Assembly (NCBI GenBank): GCA_035048495.1
Contig: CM068544.1
Location: 45,533,893-45,597,892 of the forward strand
Source: Euptelea pleiosperma
Taxonomy: Eukaryota > Streptophyta > Magnoliopsida > Ranunculales > Eupteleaceae
Direction: 5' to 3'
DNA length: 64,000 nt
In this document: piece by piece, positions 47,484 through 57,848 of the stretch
How positions within the stretch are numbered: the first letter of the stretch is position 1
Layout of the letters: every line of letters begins with the position of its first letter
Program-made: the position numbers and the translations under genes
Notes under the pieces: generated by a model
The model's database searches: none
What the model was told of the DNA's origin: nothing
What the model saw: only the letters and a program-made list of their open reading frames with translations

Positions 47484-47563
47484 GAAGGCTGCATCAAAGA
47501 ACAGCCCTCAAAGGGGAGTTTATTCACAGACGCACCCTGTCATCAAAGTCGGCTATTAGGGTT
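47371..47563 (+). promoter_or_regulatory. RPL35A upstream region: site II-like and telo-box-like motifs
   Basis: TGGGCC occurs at about 47371 and 47395, both inside the right arm of the PAL-2 MITE. TTAGGGTT (telo-box core on the minus strand) is at 47556-47563 in the leader. Site II (TGGGCY) plus telo-box is the usual cis-element pair of plant ribosomal protein genes. Function inferred. Confidence 0.5.
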
Positions 47564-47621
47564 CTGTTGGTTCTTCACGGGCGTCTCTGTTTGCCTCTAG
47601 CGAGACAGAGCTCTATTGAAA

Positions 47622-48271
47622 ATGGTGAAGGGACGCCAGGGAGAGCGCGTCAGGTCTGAAATCTTCTCTATTTCTCTCCCTCACTCAGTTGCTTTTAATT
47701 TTTTTTCTTCGAAATGTCAAGATTGTTGTTGATTTGATCGTATTTTTATTCTTCTTTTTAGACTCTATGTGAGGGGGACGATTCTTGGATACAAAAGGTA
47801 ATGAGATCGATTTCAGTCAACGAAGTTGATTTCTCCTCAACTATTTTTTTTTCTTTAGTTTTAGAGCTAGTTTTAGTGACTAATTAAGGGTTTTGTTGAT
47901 GGATTAGGTCAAAATCCAACCAGTACCCAAACACGTCGTTGATCCAGATCGAAGGCGTGAATACCAAGGAGGAGGTCGCATGGTACTGCGGCAAGCGCAT
48001 GGCTTACATTTACAAGGCTAAGGTCAAGAAGGACGGATCCCATTACCGATGCATCTGGGGAAAGGTCGCCCGGCCGCACGGTAACAGCGGAGTCGTTCGA
48101 GCCAAGTTCAAGTCCAACCTACCCCCCAAATCCATGGTAATTTAAGAAACTTTTACTTTGTTTCCAATATTTCTTCTTTATTTTTTATTCTGGGTTTCAG
48201 AGATTTAATCTTGATTTTTTTTTTCTCAGGGATCGAAGGTTCGGGTTTTCATGTATCCAAGCAATATATGA
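47622..48271 (+). CDS. RPL35A: 60S ribosomal protein L35a (eL33)
   Basis: Cytosolic large-subunit ribosomal protein. Exons 47622-47653, 47762-47797, 47908-48136 and 48230-48271; GT-AG, phases agree, 112 codons plus TGA, the usual family length. Reads [107 protein letters not shown]. All conserved positions I can recall look intact. Its leader starts close to the end of a PAL-2 MITE; the MITE-borne TGGGCC motifs may contribute to expression. Short first exon and an intron directly after ten codons are normal for plant ribosomal protein genes. Confidence 0.96.
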
Positions 48272-50372
48272 GGTATCATTACTATCTCTTGGATCCCGTC
48301 ATTGTATTTTTCATTTGTTGATTGGGGTTTACTTATGTTGAGCTACGACGTTTTTGTTAAAAATTGACTTCTAGTCCTTTGCACATAAACTGTTTGCTTT
48401 TATTATTCTTAGAAATGGAACCGTAAACTTTTTTTTTCTTTGAGTTGCCACATCAATTGTTCACATACATTGGGTTTGTTTAGGACTCATGGCTCCATTT
48501 TTAATTGGTGGTCGTGTTGTTGATGTTGATTTCGGATGAGATATGGTTCTTACTGTTTGCAGTTCCAACTTTTTTCTCCCTCAATATATATTAGGGTGTT
48601 TGTTTTTGTGTTGCAATCATTGCTGGTTTTGCCATTCTGCATGAAGTTGCATATCAATGTTATATCTATTGATTTTTGCGGGGCAGTGGAGCACTATCGC
48701 ACCAGTGGAGAATTATATTTGTTGTATATCTCTATTGTGCATGTTATACACATTCTTATGTATCTGCACCCTTCTATCAATGGTCCTACTTGGGGGTTTC
48801 TTGTAGACCAATAATCAGCTTGTTTTGGTGATCCAAGCTATCTGATCAATTGTGTTATTTATGGTCAAGAAAAGAATCGTATTTTTTGGATGGTTAGGAT
48901 CATCTAATTCGGTTGGCATTTGAGTTAGATATTCTGTGGGATTCCCACTAGATTGGAAAATGTGGAGCCTCATTGCAACATTGCACGCACCCAACACATA
49001 TGGCATGTAACCTGTATAATTGTATACTTTATTACCATTCATATTTTCATGCGGTAGTATTTGAGTTACATTATATTTTCATGTTATCATTGACCTCATT
49101 TTTTTTATTCTGTGCAGTCGCTAGGTAGGTGTAGAAGCCAATTTGAGGAGTATTAGCAAATTAAAGGAATCGAGTTCTATTTACTGTTTTAAGCTCAATT
49201 TATAGATTCTTGTATTCTGGCTACACTAGCTAGTTGTTTTGGAGCTATTTTCTTTGGAGAACATTTTTGATGATGATTAGGACGGGGAGTTCAAATGTTT
49301 GCAATAATCTTAATCTTTCAAGGGTCTTGTCGAACTGTCCCAATTCTTGCTTAGTACTCTTGTTGGATATTCGCAGAAAATGCATAAACTTGTGTCAGGA
49401 TGGGAAGAAAGGAAGATGTGCTCCCAGCCCGTGTTCTACATAGCATGCATGCCAGGGTGCTGGGACCAACCACCTGATGCATTCCACCAAGGAGAATTTC
49501 TAGACCAAGTCATTGGACATTGATCCTATATTTTATTTTTTGTAGGGTTAGAAGAGTGTCGTTATTGACCTACGAAGAATTCTTTTTTTGGTCAACTGAT
49601 TGGGTTCAATTTTAACCTAGGAGAGCTTCTTAGTAAACACAAATGTTTGGTCCCAGCCCTCTAAGTGTGTGCCACGAATACAACAAATGCAGGAAATCTT
49701 CAACCTATTCTTTGTTTGTGTTATTAAATTTTTGAGAGGTGTTGTTTTTTCCTCTCTGTCTTAGAGTTTCCTGCTTAGCACTGTTACGTCGTTCTCCTTT
49801 CCAGGCTGCAGTTTGGGATGCCACGCCTGTCTGACTAGTGGCTTAATTCTTGTACAAGCCTCTTTGTCTGATATATAGTTCTTACAACAGGATATATTTT
49901 GAAATGAAAATTGTCAATTCTTGGTGGGAGTCGGAGCTACTTTGGGAAAAAATTCAGATTATTTCATTGTTAAATTCCATGCGTCAACCTGATGCCCACC
50001 TTGTGGAACCAGGTTTATGAATCTGGAGTTTGGTGGAGCCTCTTGTTGTTGCAGGAGTCGGCAATTTGTGCTTGACATTCAACCTGTGTCAAATGGCTCT
50101 ATGTCCAAATCTTCCATGGTTGCCTGAGCTCTGTTTCCTTGTTCTTTTGACATTTTGGTAATCCTTGGCTGCTGTGGGGTTTTTGTGTCAAGCTTTTCCC
50201 CTGTATTTATTTGCAATATATGGGTATCCAATGCGTTCAATTAAAGTGGTTTTAAAACTGTTCATTACATGTGTCCTCGACCTGCTCCCATTTTCTTAAG
50301 ATAGGATCGAGTCTTGTGTTGTTTTTTACACTAGGAGAGATGCCATTAGTCTCTCCCAAAAAAAGTTCAGGA
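48272..50372 (+). other. RPL35A 3' flank
   Basis: A T-rich tract then TGTGCAG at about 49112-49118 looks like an acceptor, so a 3' UTR intron is possible. A worn inverted-repeat element (GTGCTGGGACCAA near 49459, TTTGGTCCCAGCC near 49647) lies at about 49450-49676. No other gene seen. Confidence 0.45.
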
Positions 50373-50620
50373 GTGACAATTATATCGCTATTTGAGGTAC
50401 AAAAATAAGACATAAAGAGGTTGCTAGATTTGTTTCCTATGGGGCATGAATGGCTTCTCACTTCTCAAAGTCCTTAATGAGTTCATAGAGCAATGTGGTT
50501 GAGGTTCTCCCTACACAATCCATCTATTAAAGCTGCCACAGTCGAAGTGTTTGTTTTAATCAAAAGTTGTCTAATTATTTAATATCACAAAGTTTGTTTT
50601 AATATCAAGGGCAATACCAA

Positions 50621-51023
50621 AATAATTTTCAGTTTCGAGGTTTATTTCGACTAGCTTGGAAATGAAAATATGTTGACCAATGTGAAAATAACACATTTTT
50701 CATAGACATGATGTAAAAAATGCAGAAATGATGGAATATTGTGCAAATTTTTGTAGAAAGTTTGAGAAATGATAAAACAAGCATAAAAAAAAAACATAAT
50801 CATATGCTATCAAACATTATACACAACCATAATGGTTTGTAATATGTCGAGACGTGTATCTGATAGTTAATTAAAAAATAGCAATGATGATAAATAAAAA
50901 TAATTATAATTATCAAATAATCTTAAATTAAGTTCATTATATCTAAAATAACTTTAAATTAAGTTCACTACATCTAAAATATGTCTTCAAATAGATAAGT
51001 ACAAAAAGTAGAACTGTTACAAC
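50621..51023. other. AT-rich inserted sequence, unidentified
   Basis: Not present in copy A at the matching place. Very AT-rich, no coding potential or clear ends. Confidence 0.5.
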
Positions 51024-51476
51024 CATGGTTTTAAAAATGGCCGTTTAAACGGTTTAAACGGCCGTTTAAATGGTAATGCCCCAATCCCGTTTCCGTTAAA
51101 ATCGTTTAAACACGTTTTATCGGTTTTGAAAAAAATGGCCGTTAAAATCGTTTAAACAGCCGTTTAATTCTGAAAAAATTTGTGAAAAAAATGGCCGTTA
51201 AATCTGTTTAATTCCGTTAAAATTTGTTTAATTTCTGTTAAAATCCATTTTTTTTTTATTTTTAAATTTCAAAATTTGAATTTCAGCGCCATTTTTTTTT
51301 CTGTTTTTTTCCATTAAAATCCGTTAAAATCGTTAAAACCTTTAAAACCCGTTAAAATCTATTTTTTCCCATTTTTTTTTTTTCATTTTTGCCCCTGGCC
51401 GTTTCAATCCGTTTTAACGGTTTAAACGGTAACGCCCCCAGTCCGTTTAACCGTTGATGGCTTCCTTTAAACCTTG
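51024..51476. mobile_element. hAT-type MITE, longest member
   Basis: 453 bp; ends CATGGTTTTAAAA and TTTAAACCTTG as in 25892-26257. Flanks GTTACAAC (51016-51023) and GTTATAAC (51477-51484) form an 8-bp duplication with one mismatch. Interior has expanded GTTAAAATC/CGTTTAA runs. Confidence 0.8.
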
Positions 51477-51854
51477 GTTATAACCATATGGGCCTTCAGC
51501 CACCATCATCCCCATCCTGGTTAGGACCATATAATTATAATATTGGGCCTATGACATCATGTTTTAGTAAATATTTCAATATTCTTGGAGATAGCGGTAG
51601 TTTTGTTGGGATGCAAACCTACTTCATGTTTTAGTAAATATTTCAATATTCTTGGAGATAATGGTAGTTTTGTTGGGGATGCAAACCTGTTAACACTCAC
51701 ACAACAATTAAATCCTAGGGGTAGAAAACACCAATCAAATTGATTTTGTGTTTCCACCAAGGGATGGGTCAAACATCAATGGGGGTTGGAAGAGTGTACC
51801 ACATGGCATTTTGTAGGGTGTGCTAAATTGAGTAAAACTTTGCTGATTGCCCAC
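51477..51854. other. Spacer with short direct repeat
   Basis: CTTCATGTTTTAGTAAATATTTCAATATTCTTGGAGATA-type segment occurs twice (about 51558-51598 and 51622-51662), a roughly 64-bp tandem duplication. Followed by a PAL-like right end (GATGGGTCAAACATCAATG). Confidence 0.5.
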
Positions 51855-52475
51855 GATGACCACCCACAACATGAGCTATGTGGCAAACTTTTAGAGGACT
51901 CTAACCGTATGGATGTTTGGCCAATCCCTAGATGGGGCTACAAACCAAAACTCGGTCGGAATAGTGACTTCAAACCTTTGGATCCTTGTACCCAAATAAT
52001 GGTCAGTAATGATCAAATTCCCACAGTTAAAATCAATCCAAAAAATAACTTCAATCCAACGCTTAGAAATCACTAATCAGGTTGATTTTTTATTTGTAGG
52101 TCCACCTAGGATTGGCCAAACATCCAAATGGTCAATGTCCTCTAAAAATGTGCCACATGGCTCCTATTGCGGGCGGTTCTCTAACCATTAGATTTTAGTT
52201 CTTTTTAAGGGGTGATTATAGCAGTGGGACTCAACCATTTTCTTGGATCCTTGTACCCAAAATCCAAATAACGGCCAATAATGCTCATATTCCCACGGTT
52301 AAAATCAACTCCAAAAAATAACTTCAATCCGATGCTTAGAAATCACTAATCGGGTTGAATTTTATATTTGTAGGTCCACTTAGGATTGGCCAAACATCCA
52401 TACGGTCAATGTCCTCTAAAAATGTGCCACGTGGCTTATATTGTGGGTGGTCATATAACCATTAGTTTTTGGTAC
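51855..52475. mobile_element. PAL-1 MITE followed by a tandemly duplicated right half
   Basis: The first element 51855-52180 has both arms (CTCTAACCGTATGGATGTTT left, CATCCAAATGGTCAATGTCC right). The segment starting GGATCCTTGTACCCAAA (51978) recurs at 52236 and runs to a second right arm (CATCCATACGGTCAATGTCC, ending about 52455), giving a roughly 257-bp tandem duplication. Confidence 0.65.
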
Positions 52476-52599
52476 TTTTTAATACATGATCATAGCAGTT
52501 GGATTCAACCAGTTTTTAGTACATGCTGTAGCTCATGCTTTTGGTGCGAAGAAGCATGATTTTTATTACGGAAAATTTTTAAAAAGAAAATACTTTTTT

Positions 52600-53255
52600 C
52601 TATTTACAAAAACAAAAATAAATTTCTAACATTCCCCAAAAAAGTAATTAAACGCCCTTTGAAAGGGCGTTTCTCCCTGACAGATATAAAAGGTGGCTGA
52701 CAAACGCCCTTTTAAAGGGCATTGTACCTGATAGACGTCCTTTAAAAGGGCGTTTGCTCATAGATGAGTAAAACTTTTGTCCCTATACGAGCCACATGGC
52801 AAACTCTTATCGGACGATAACCGTATGGATGTTTGGCAAATCAATAGGTGGACCTACACACTAAAAAACGAAACATGATTAGTGGTTTATAAGTGTTGGA
52901 TTGAAGTTATTTTCATGGGTTGGTTTTAATCGTAAGAATTTGAGTATTATTTGAGTGCAAAGATCCAAAGGTTGTAAATTACTCATCAGGCTGATTTTTC
53001 TGCAGGTCCATCAAGGGACTGATCAAACATCCATATGGTCAGCGTCTACTAAGAGTGTGCCACGTGGCTCGTATTAGGACAAAAGTTTTAGTATGAGAAA
53101 CGCCTTTTCAGCTTTTTCTTACTTTTGACGGGAGAAACATGAGAAATAATCAATCTTTTCACCTTTTATTTAATTCAGGGAGATATGCCATTTCAAAGGA
53201 TGTTTAGTTACTATTTTTGGGAATGTTAAAAATTTATTTTTATTTTTATAAATAG
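52600..53255. mobile_element. 656-bp palindromic element, long-armed PAL-1 relative
   Basis: The core 52762-53099 is PAL-1-like (TGAGTAAAACTTTTGTCCC left; GGACAAAAGTTTTAGTATGA right), but the inverted arms continue outward. Left CTATTTACAAAAACAAAAAT, CTAACATTCCCCAAAAAAGT and GGGCGTTTCTCCCTG pair with the right side (TTTTTATTTTTATAAATAG, GGGAATGTTAAAAATTTA, CAGGGAGATATGCC). The left arm also holds three small hairpins built from AAACGCCCTTT/AAAGGGCGTTT (52650-52752). Confidence 0.75.
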
Positions 53256-53384
53256 ATTGAAGTTTTTTTCCCTATAATTGGTAATCTCTAACCATTATAT
53301 TTTAGTATTTTTTATGTCGCGCGTTATTCTAACTATTCGATTCAACCATTTTTATTTTTATTTTTATTTTTTGACTAGCTCAGA

Positions 53385-53775
53385 TGGCAGCGGTGTAAGC
53401 GTTGGATTAGAGTCATTTTCTCGGGTTGATTTTAACGTTAGAAATCTAAGCATTATTTGGAGTACAAATCGAAAGGGTTGAAATCATGGTTCAAAATCTT
53501 GGGACCGGAGACAAGATCAGTGGGCTCCAATCCCAATTTGGATTGGTCCGACCTAGAACAGGATCGGCCCATCTCGCTCCAGACAAAGTGAGCCTCCTTT
53601 GGGAAAGAGTGATCTGAGGTGATCCATTTTTGGATTGGATTGCTGGGCTCCAATCCCGATCGGATCGGCTGAGACTCGAAGCACTTGAAATCGCTCCACC
53701 GAGGAACTGGGCAAACATCCATACTGTCAGCGCGTCCTCTAAGTATGTACCACGTCGCTCATATTCTTGGAGGCC
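53385..53775. mobile_element. PAL-1 MITE, left end lost, with GGATCGG-rich insert
   Basis: The left half begins inside the arm (AGCGTTGGATTAGAGTCATT). The right arm has GGGCAAACATCCATACTGTC and TACCACGTCGCTCATATTCT. Between them (about 53488-53698) is an insert with repeated GGGCTCCAATCCC and GATCGG words. Confidence 0.5.
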
Positions 53776-53989
53776 TGGGATTATATGGCCGTCGACGGCC
53801 ATGCAAGTTTACTTTAAAAACAAAAAATTCTTAAAAAAAAGGAGTGAAATGCACACGTTTGCAAACACTGAATGCAAACGTTCTCACTTCTCAGCACTGT
53901 TGGATGTCCATTAAAAACGTGTTATTTATAAATATATTATTTTATAAATTAAAAACACGTTTTTCAAGCAACAGTCAGCGGTGGATACA

Positions 53990-54384
53990 AGGTAGGGCTC
54001 CAGTTACCACCCCAAAGTGACAGGCTCCGGTTACAGGACATAATATGAGCTACGTGGCACACTCTTAGAGGACTCTGACTGTATGATATTTGTCCAATCC
54101 CTAAGTGGACCTACAAACCAAAAATCAGCCTGATTGGTGATTTATAGGCGTTGGATTGGACTTATTTTCATGGGTTGATCTCAACTGTGGGAATTTGAGC
54201 AGTATTTGAGGTACAAAGATCCAACATCTAGAATTCACTAATCAGGCTGATTTTTGGTTTGTAGGTCCACCTAGGGATTTTCCAGATTTCTATACTGTCA
54301 GTCCTCTAATAATGTGCCACGTATCTCATATTGTGTCCTGTAACAGGAGCCTGTCATTTTTGGCCGGTAACTGGAGCCCGACCC
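53990..54384. mobile_element. PAL-1 MITE with full outer arms
   Basis: Arms of roughly 170 bp: GGGCTCCAGTTACCACCCC and GACAGGCTCCGGTTACAGGA left; TCCTGTAACAGGAGCCTGTC and GGTAACTGGAGCCCGACCC right. The outer end GGGTCGGGCTCCAG resembles the terminus of the GGGTCGG MULE-type family, suggesting PAL-1 may belong to the same superfamily. Confidence 0.65.
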
Positions 54385-54825
54385 ATGTTTGAATACTCTG
54401 CAAACGTGTTCAGACAAACCCTAATCGTTGTGGAATATCGACTTAACTCCTCGGCTCCTCCAAGGTTCCAATTTCCAACTACAAAACCGCTGCCGTTGCC
54501 TAGATCTTCTACGAGCTGTTGTTGCCCGGCGATCAACTCCAAGGTCCATGCTCTCCACAGGTGCTCTCCACACAGGTGCGCTCTCTCTCTCTCTCTCTCC
54601 TACGGTGCTTCGTAAATGCTCTGATTCTTCATTTTCTTTCTTAGATCATGAATTGAATCTGTTGGTTTTTTTTTTCACGCCTTCACGATTGCTACTGTAG
54701 TCTGTAGGAATTGAATCTTTTACTTTTTTTTTCCACAAATAAATCTATTTTTCTTGTCCGCCCAAAATATACGGCATTTTACATCATTCCTCAGGTTGCC
54801 AGGAAATCGAAATTTATTTCCTGGC
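54385..54825. other. Spacer, part of the insertion splitting copy B
   Basis: Contains a CT repeat (about 54580-54600) and a hairpin GCCAGGAAAT/ATTTCCTGGC (54798-54825), beside a 14-bp direct repeat CATTCCTCAGGTTG at 54785-54798 and 54840-54853. Reads like a promoter and leader of a lost gene, but no coding sequence follows. Confidence 0.4.
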
Positions 54826-54850
54826 AATAAACTTGCTAGCATTCCTCAGG

Positions 54851-54945
54851 TTGTGCATTTAGGTATTCATAACAAAGCAATTGACCAAGCTGTCTATAGA
54901 AAAACAAATTACATACTGTATTATGGTGTTTTTGGGCAAGCTTAG
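54851..54945 (+). other. Conserved 31-codon open segment of unknown nature (copy B)
   Basis: Counterpart of 12241-12342: acceptor-like CCTCAG, then VVHLGIHNKAIDQAVYRKTN and a short tail to a TAG stop. Two of the differences from copy A change residues. Unknown protein. Confidence 0.3.
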
Positions 54946-57848
54946 TATCTCAAGTCATCTTGAACTTCTCAAAATGTTGTCTTCGACATACCATAAAAAA
55001 TTTTAATCTTTAGCAACACATCAATAGTTGTAGAAACGGATTTGATATTTGTTGTTTCGTTCTGGTTTTCAAACAATATTTTTTGGCAAAAAAGGTTAAT
55101 TAAGGTTAAAATAGCTATTTTGGAATCAATTCGGACTTGGTTTTTTTTTGCATAACTTGTTAAAGGTGAAAAAGATTTTTCCCTGGGCTCTCTATTGTCT
55201 CAAACCCCCCTCACACCATCCTCCCCATCCGCAATTGGAGATCATTGTAGACCACCCCTTTCTCAGTCAGAAAAAAATGGATTTCTTATAAATAAATAAC
55301 TATGTCAATCATAAATCTGTTTTTCAAAATAATCAGTTTCAAGAAGAGTGTGCATCCAAACAAGCCCATAACTTTATTTATTGTGGGTTTGTACAAATTC
55401 TGAAACCATTGCCTTGACGTTGGTTAGTCAAATACACTGGTGGGCCTGGGGCTGATCTTTTTGGTGCTACTACATCTATGCCTGTTATAGTAGGTGAGTT
55501 TGATGTAGTGACTATTAACAACTACTACACTTGTGGCAGCCACAGAAATCTTCGTACAGTAATTTATTATTAATAGATAACAGCTTCATTTACTAAGATA
55601 TCGGCAAAAGAAATAAAATTAGGTTAGTTTGTAAATGAGCTAAATATTTTTGAACTTGTTTATAGGTAGATGTCAACTATCGTGTTCAATGGATGAAAGA
55701 GATATAATTAGTTCTTTTTCTGTATAGCTTTGATGACTGATTTCTCAAGGGTTGAATTGATAGAGGTTAACCATATTAACCTCTTTGAAGACATTTGATA
55801 GCAAACTCTCTCAAGAACTTATCTCTCGAGGAAACTATCTACCAGCTCGTAATTGGTTGGGCAAAAATGCTAGCGTTAGGTTTTCTAAATTCCATGTCTC
55901 TCTGCCACCTTTGTATTGTTCTTGAGGTTGAGGGACAATCAAAGAAGAAGATGCTCTGACATTTTTCATTTCTTTCTCCAATGGATGTAAACCAGACGAA
56001 ATGAAAGAGTTCTTTCTGGTTCATTGCATTTAAGAAGAGAAGTAGATAAATGAGAAAAATCGATAAAACTTGAATTATACTAAGATTTTTGTTAATGGAC
56101 TAGGGCTTGTTTACACGTATCTGAAAGTTGAGAAATTGCCCTTTTATTTCTTTGTAATATGTTTCTTACTACAAAGATTACCTTCTTGGAAATTTGTTTT
56201 ACATAGCTGTGAAATGTCCTTACTGGATAATATCTTATCTTTCGCATTTGCTTTAAGATAATCTGATATATAAACTATCAAAGAAATTTTGTGTATAAAC
56301 CAGCATTATCATACAACTATGAGTAGATTAATGTTTGGACTGTTAGAAACATATGATCTTTGCAGTTTTGTATGCATGTGTGTTTCTAGGGAGCTTATTT
56401 TCATTGATTTAAGAAAATTGGAGAAAAACGAATGATTGGTTGTTCAAAGTTTTGTCTGAAGAATATATGAAATGTGTACAAGTCATCTGCAGCCTTTTCA
56501 GGTTGGTTTTAATGGTCCTTTCCTGTATTTTTAAAGTGAAGTGTCCTAAAGCAGGCCACCCTTGATGTCAGTGTATCTTAAATGTAGGGCCATGCTAGAT
56601 AGCATGTCGATTATATTTGGGGAAACCGCAGCACTTTTATTGAATATATGCACATATCTGTTTCTCTGCATTTGCTTTGATTACTCCATTGACGCTCATT
56701 GAACGAGGAATATTTCCTGCGAAACAGAGGAGTCCTTGAAGAGTTTTCTGGTTGTCTTAAGAGTTCTCTATTTTCAAGGTTTTATGTAAAACAGAGACGG
56801 AATTGGGACAATGAGGGGTGGAAGAGAGAAAATAGAACCCAGGCTCTTTAAAAGCTTTAATTCTCTTCAACGTTAGAGTTTTCTGTGCAAAAATGGCCAC
56901 AAATTGATTTCAGTGGATGCCATTTGTCGTTGAGAATCTCTTCAGGTTGAAGATGGTTAAAACATACAGAAAAAAGATGAGAACAAAAAGAAAAACTGAT
57001 AAATAACCCCCAAAAATCTAGATGGAATGACTGGTGGTGGTTGATTTGAAAAATAGGTGGCTATTTGAAAAAGTCTCGACTGCTCGATTTCATGAATATA
57101 GGAAAAACAGCTGAAATTGAGGGTATTTTGGAAAGATCTCTGCATCGGATTTCGTACTATACAGAATGGAGGAGATTGCGCTGCAGTGACATGCATTATG
57201 ATGGACAGCAACAGGGTCATTTGGTGCGACTTTTGCACGGGTGGGAAACAAGGCGAAAGTGTCCTTTCAATAGGCACTAAAGGATGCAGGTCACCTTCTT
57301 ACATGAGTCAATGATGGCGTAATCTGGTTTAGGTAGTTTTACTAAAATTTGACAATACAGGAGGATGTTAGGAATATAAATATTTTTCATGGGGTGTTAG
57401 AGAAGTACTAACAATTAAGTTAACAGCAAAGTCTAAGATTTAGGAGGTGTTTCACCCCAACAGTACAGGCGGTCATTTCAAAGGGTATGAGAGGATGATT
57501 GGGTTGTTATGCCATCTCCCTTGATGGCCCAAACTAGGTTATTGCAAACCATGTAGATTGAAACAAACTGCACCGCCAAACTATTTTCAGAAATGGTGTT
57601 ATGGTGGTGATAGGTCCTCCGTTTCCGCCATTGACATTTTATTCATATGGATTGAGATGAAGAAAACATTGTATGAGAAGATAATAGAGATTTCTATCAA
57701 ACATGAATGGAGTTGAACACCAATAATGACCTATATCCAATATTACATTATTCATCAAATTATTTTTCGAAGCCCAATTAGTCCAAATTGTATTTGACAG
57801 TCGAAGGAGAACTTTAATTGGCGATCACAGTATAAGACAACCTTATCA
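54946..57848. other. Non-coding duplicated spacer (copy B)
   Basis: Matches 12343-15666 of copy A, without the 112-bp insertion at 13720 and with a single copy of the GGCTCGACTTTTGC-type unit. No gene. Confidence 0.6.

Noticed and set aside
53370..53400. tRNA-like GACTAGCTCAGATGGCAGCG segment
   Set aside because: No B-box at the right distance and no cloverleaf; CAGATGGCAG also occurs in PAL-3 arms.
54385..54700. New gene start with CT-rich leader
   Set aside because: Two short overlapping frames only, without conserved domain or downstream exons.
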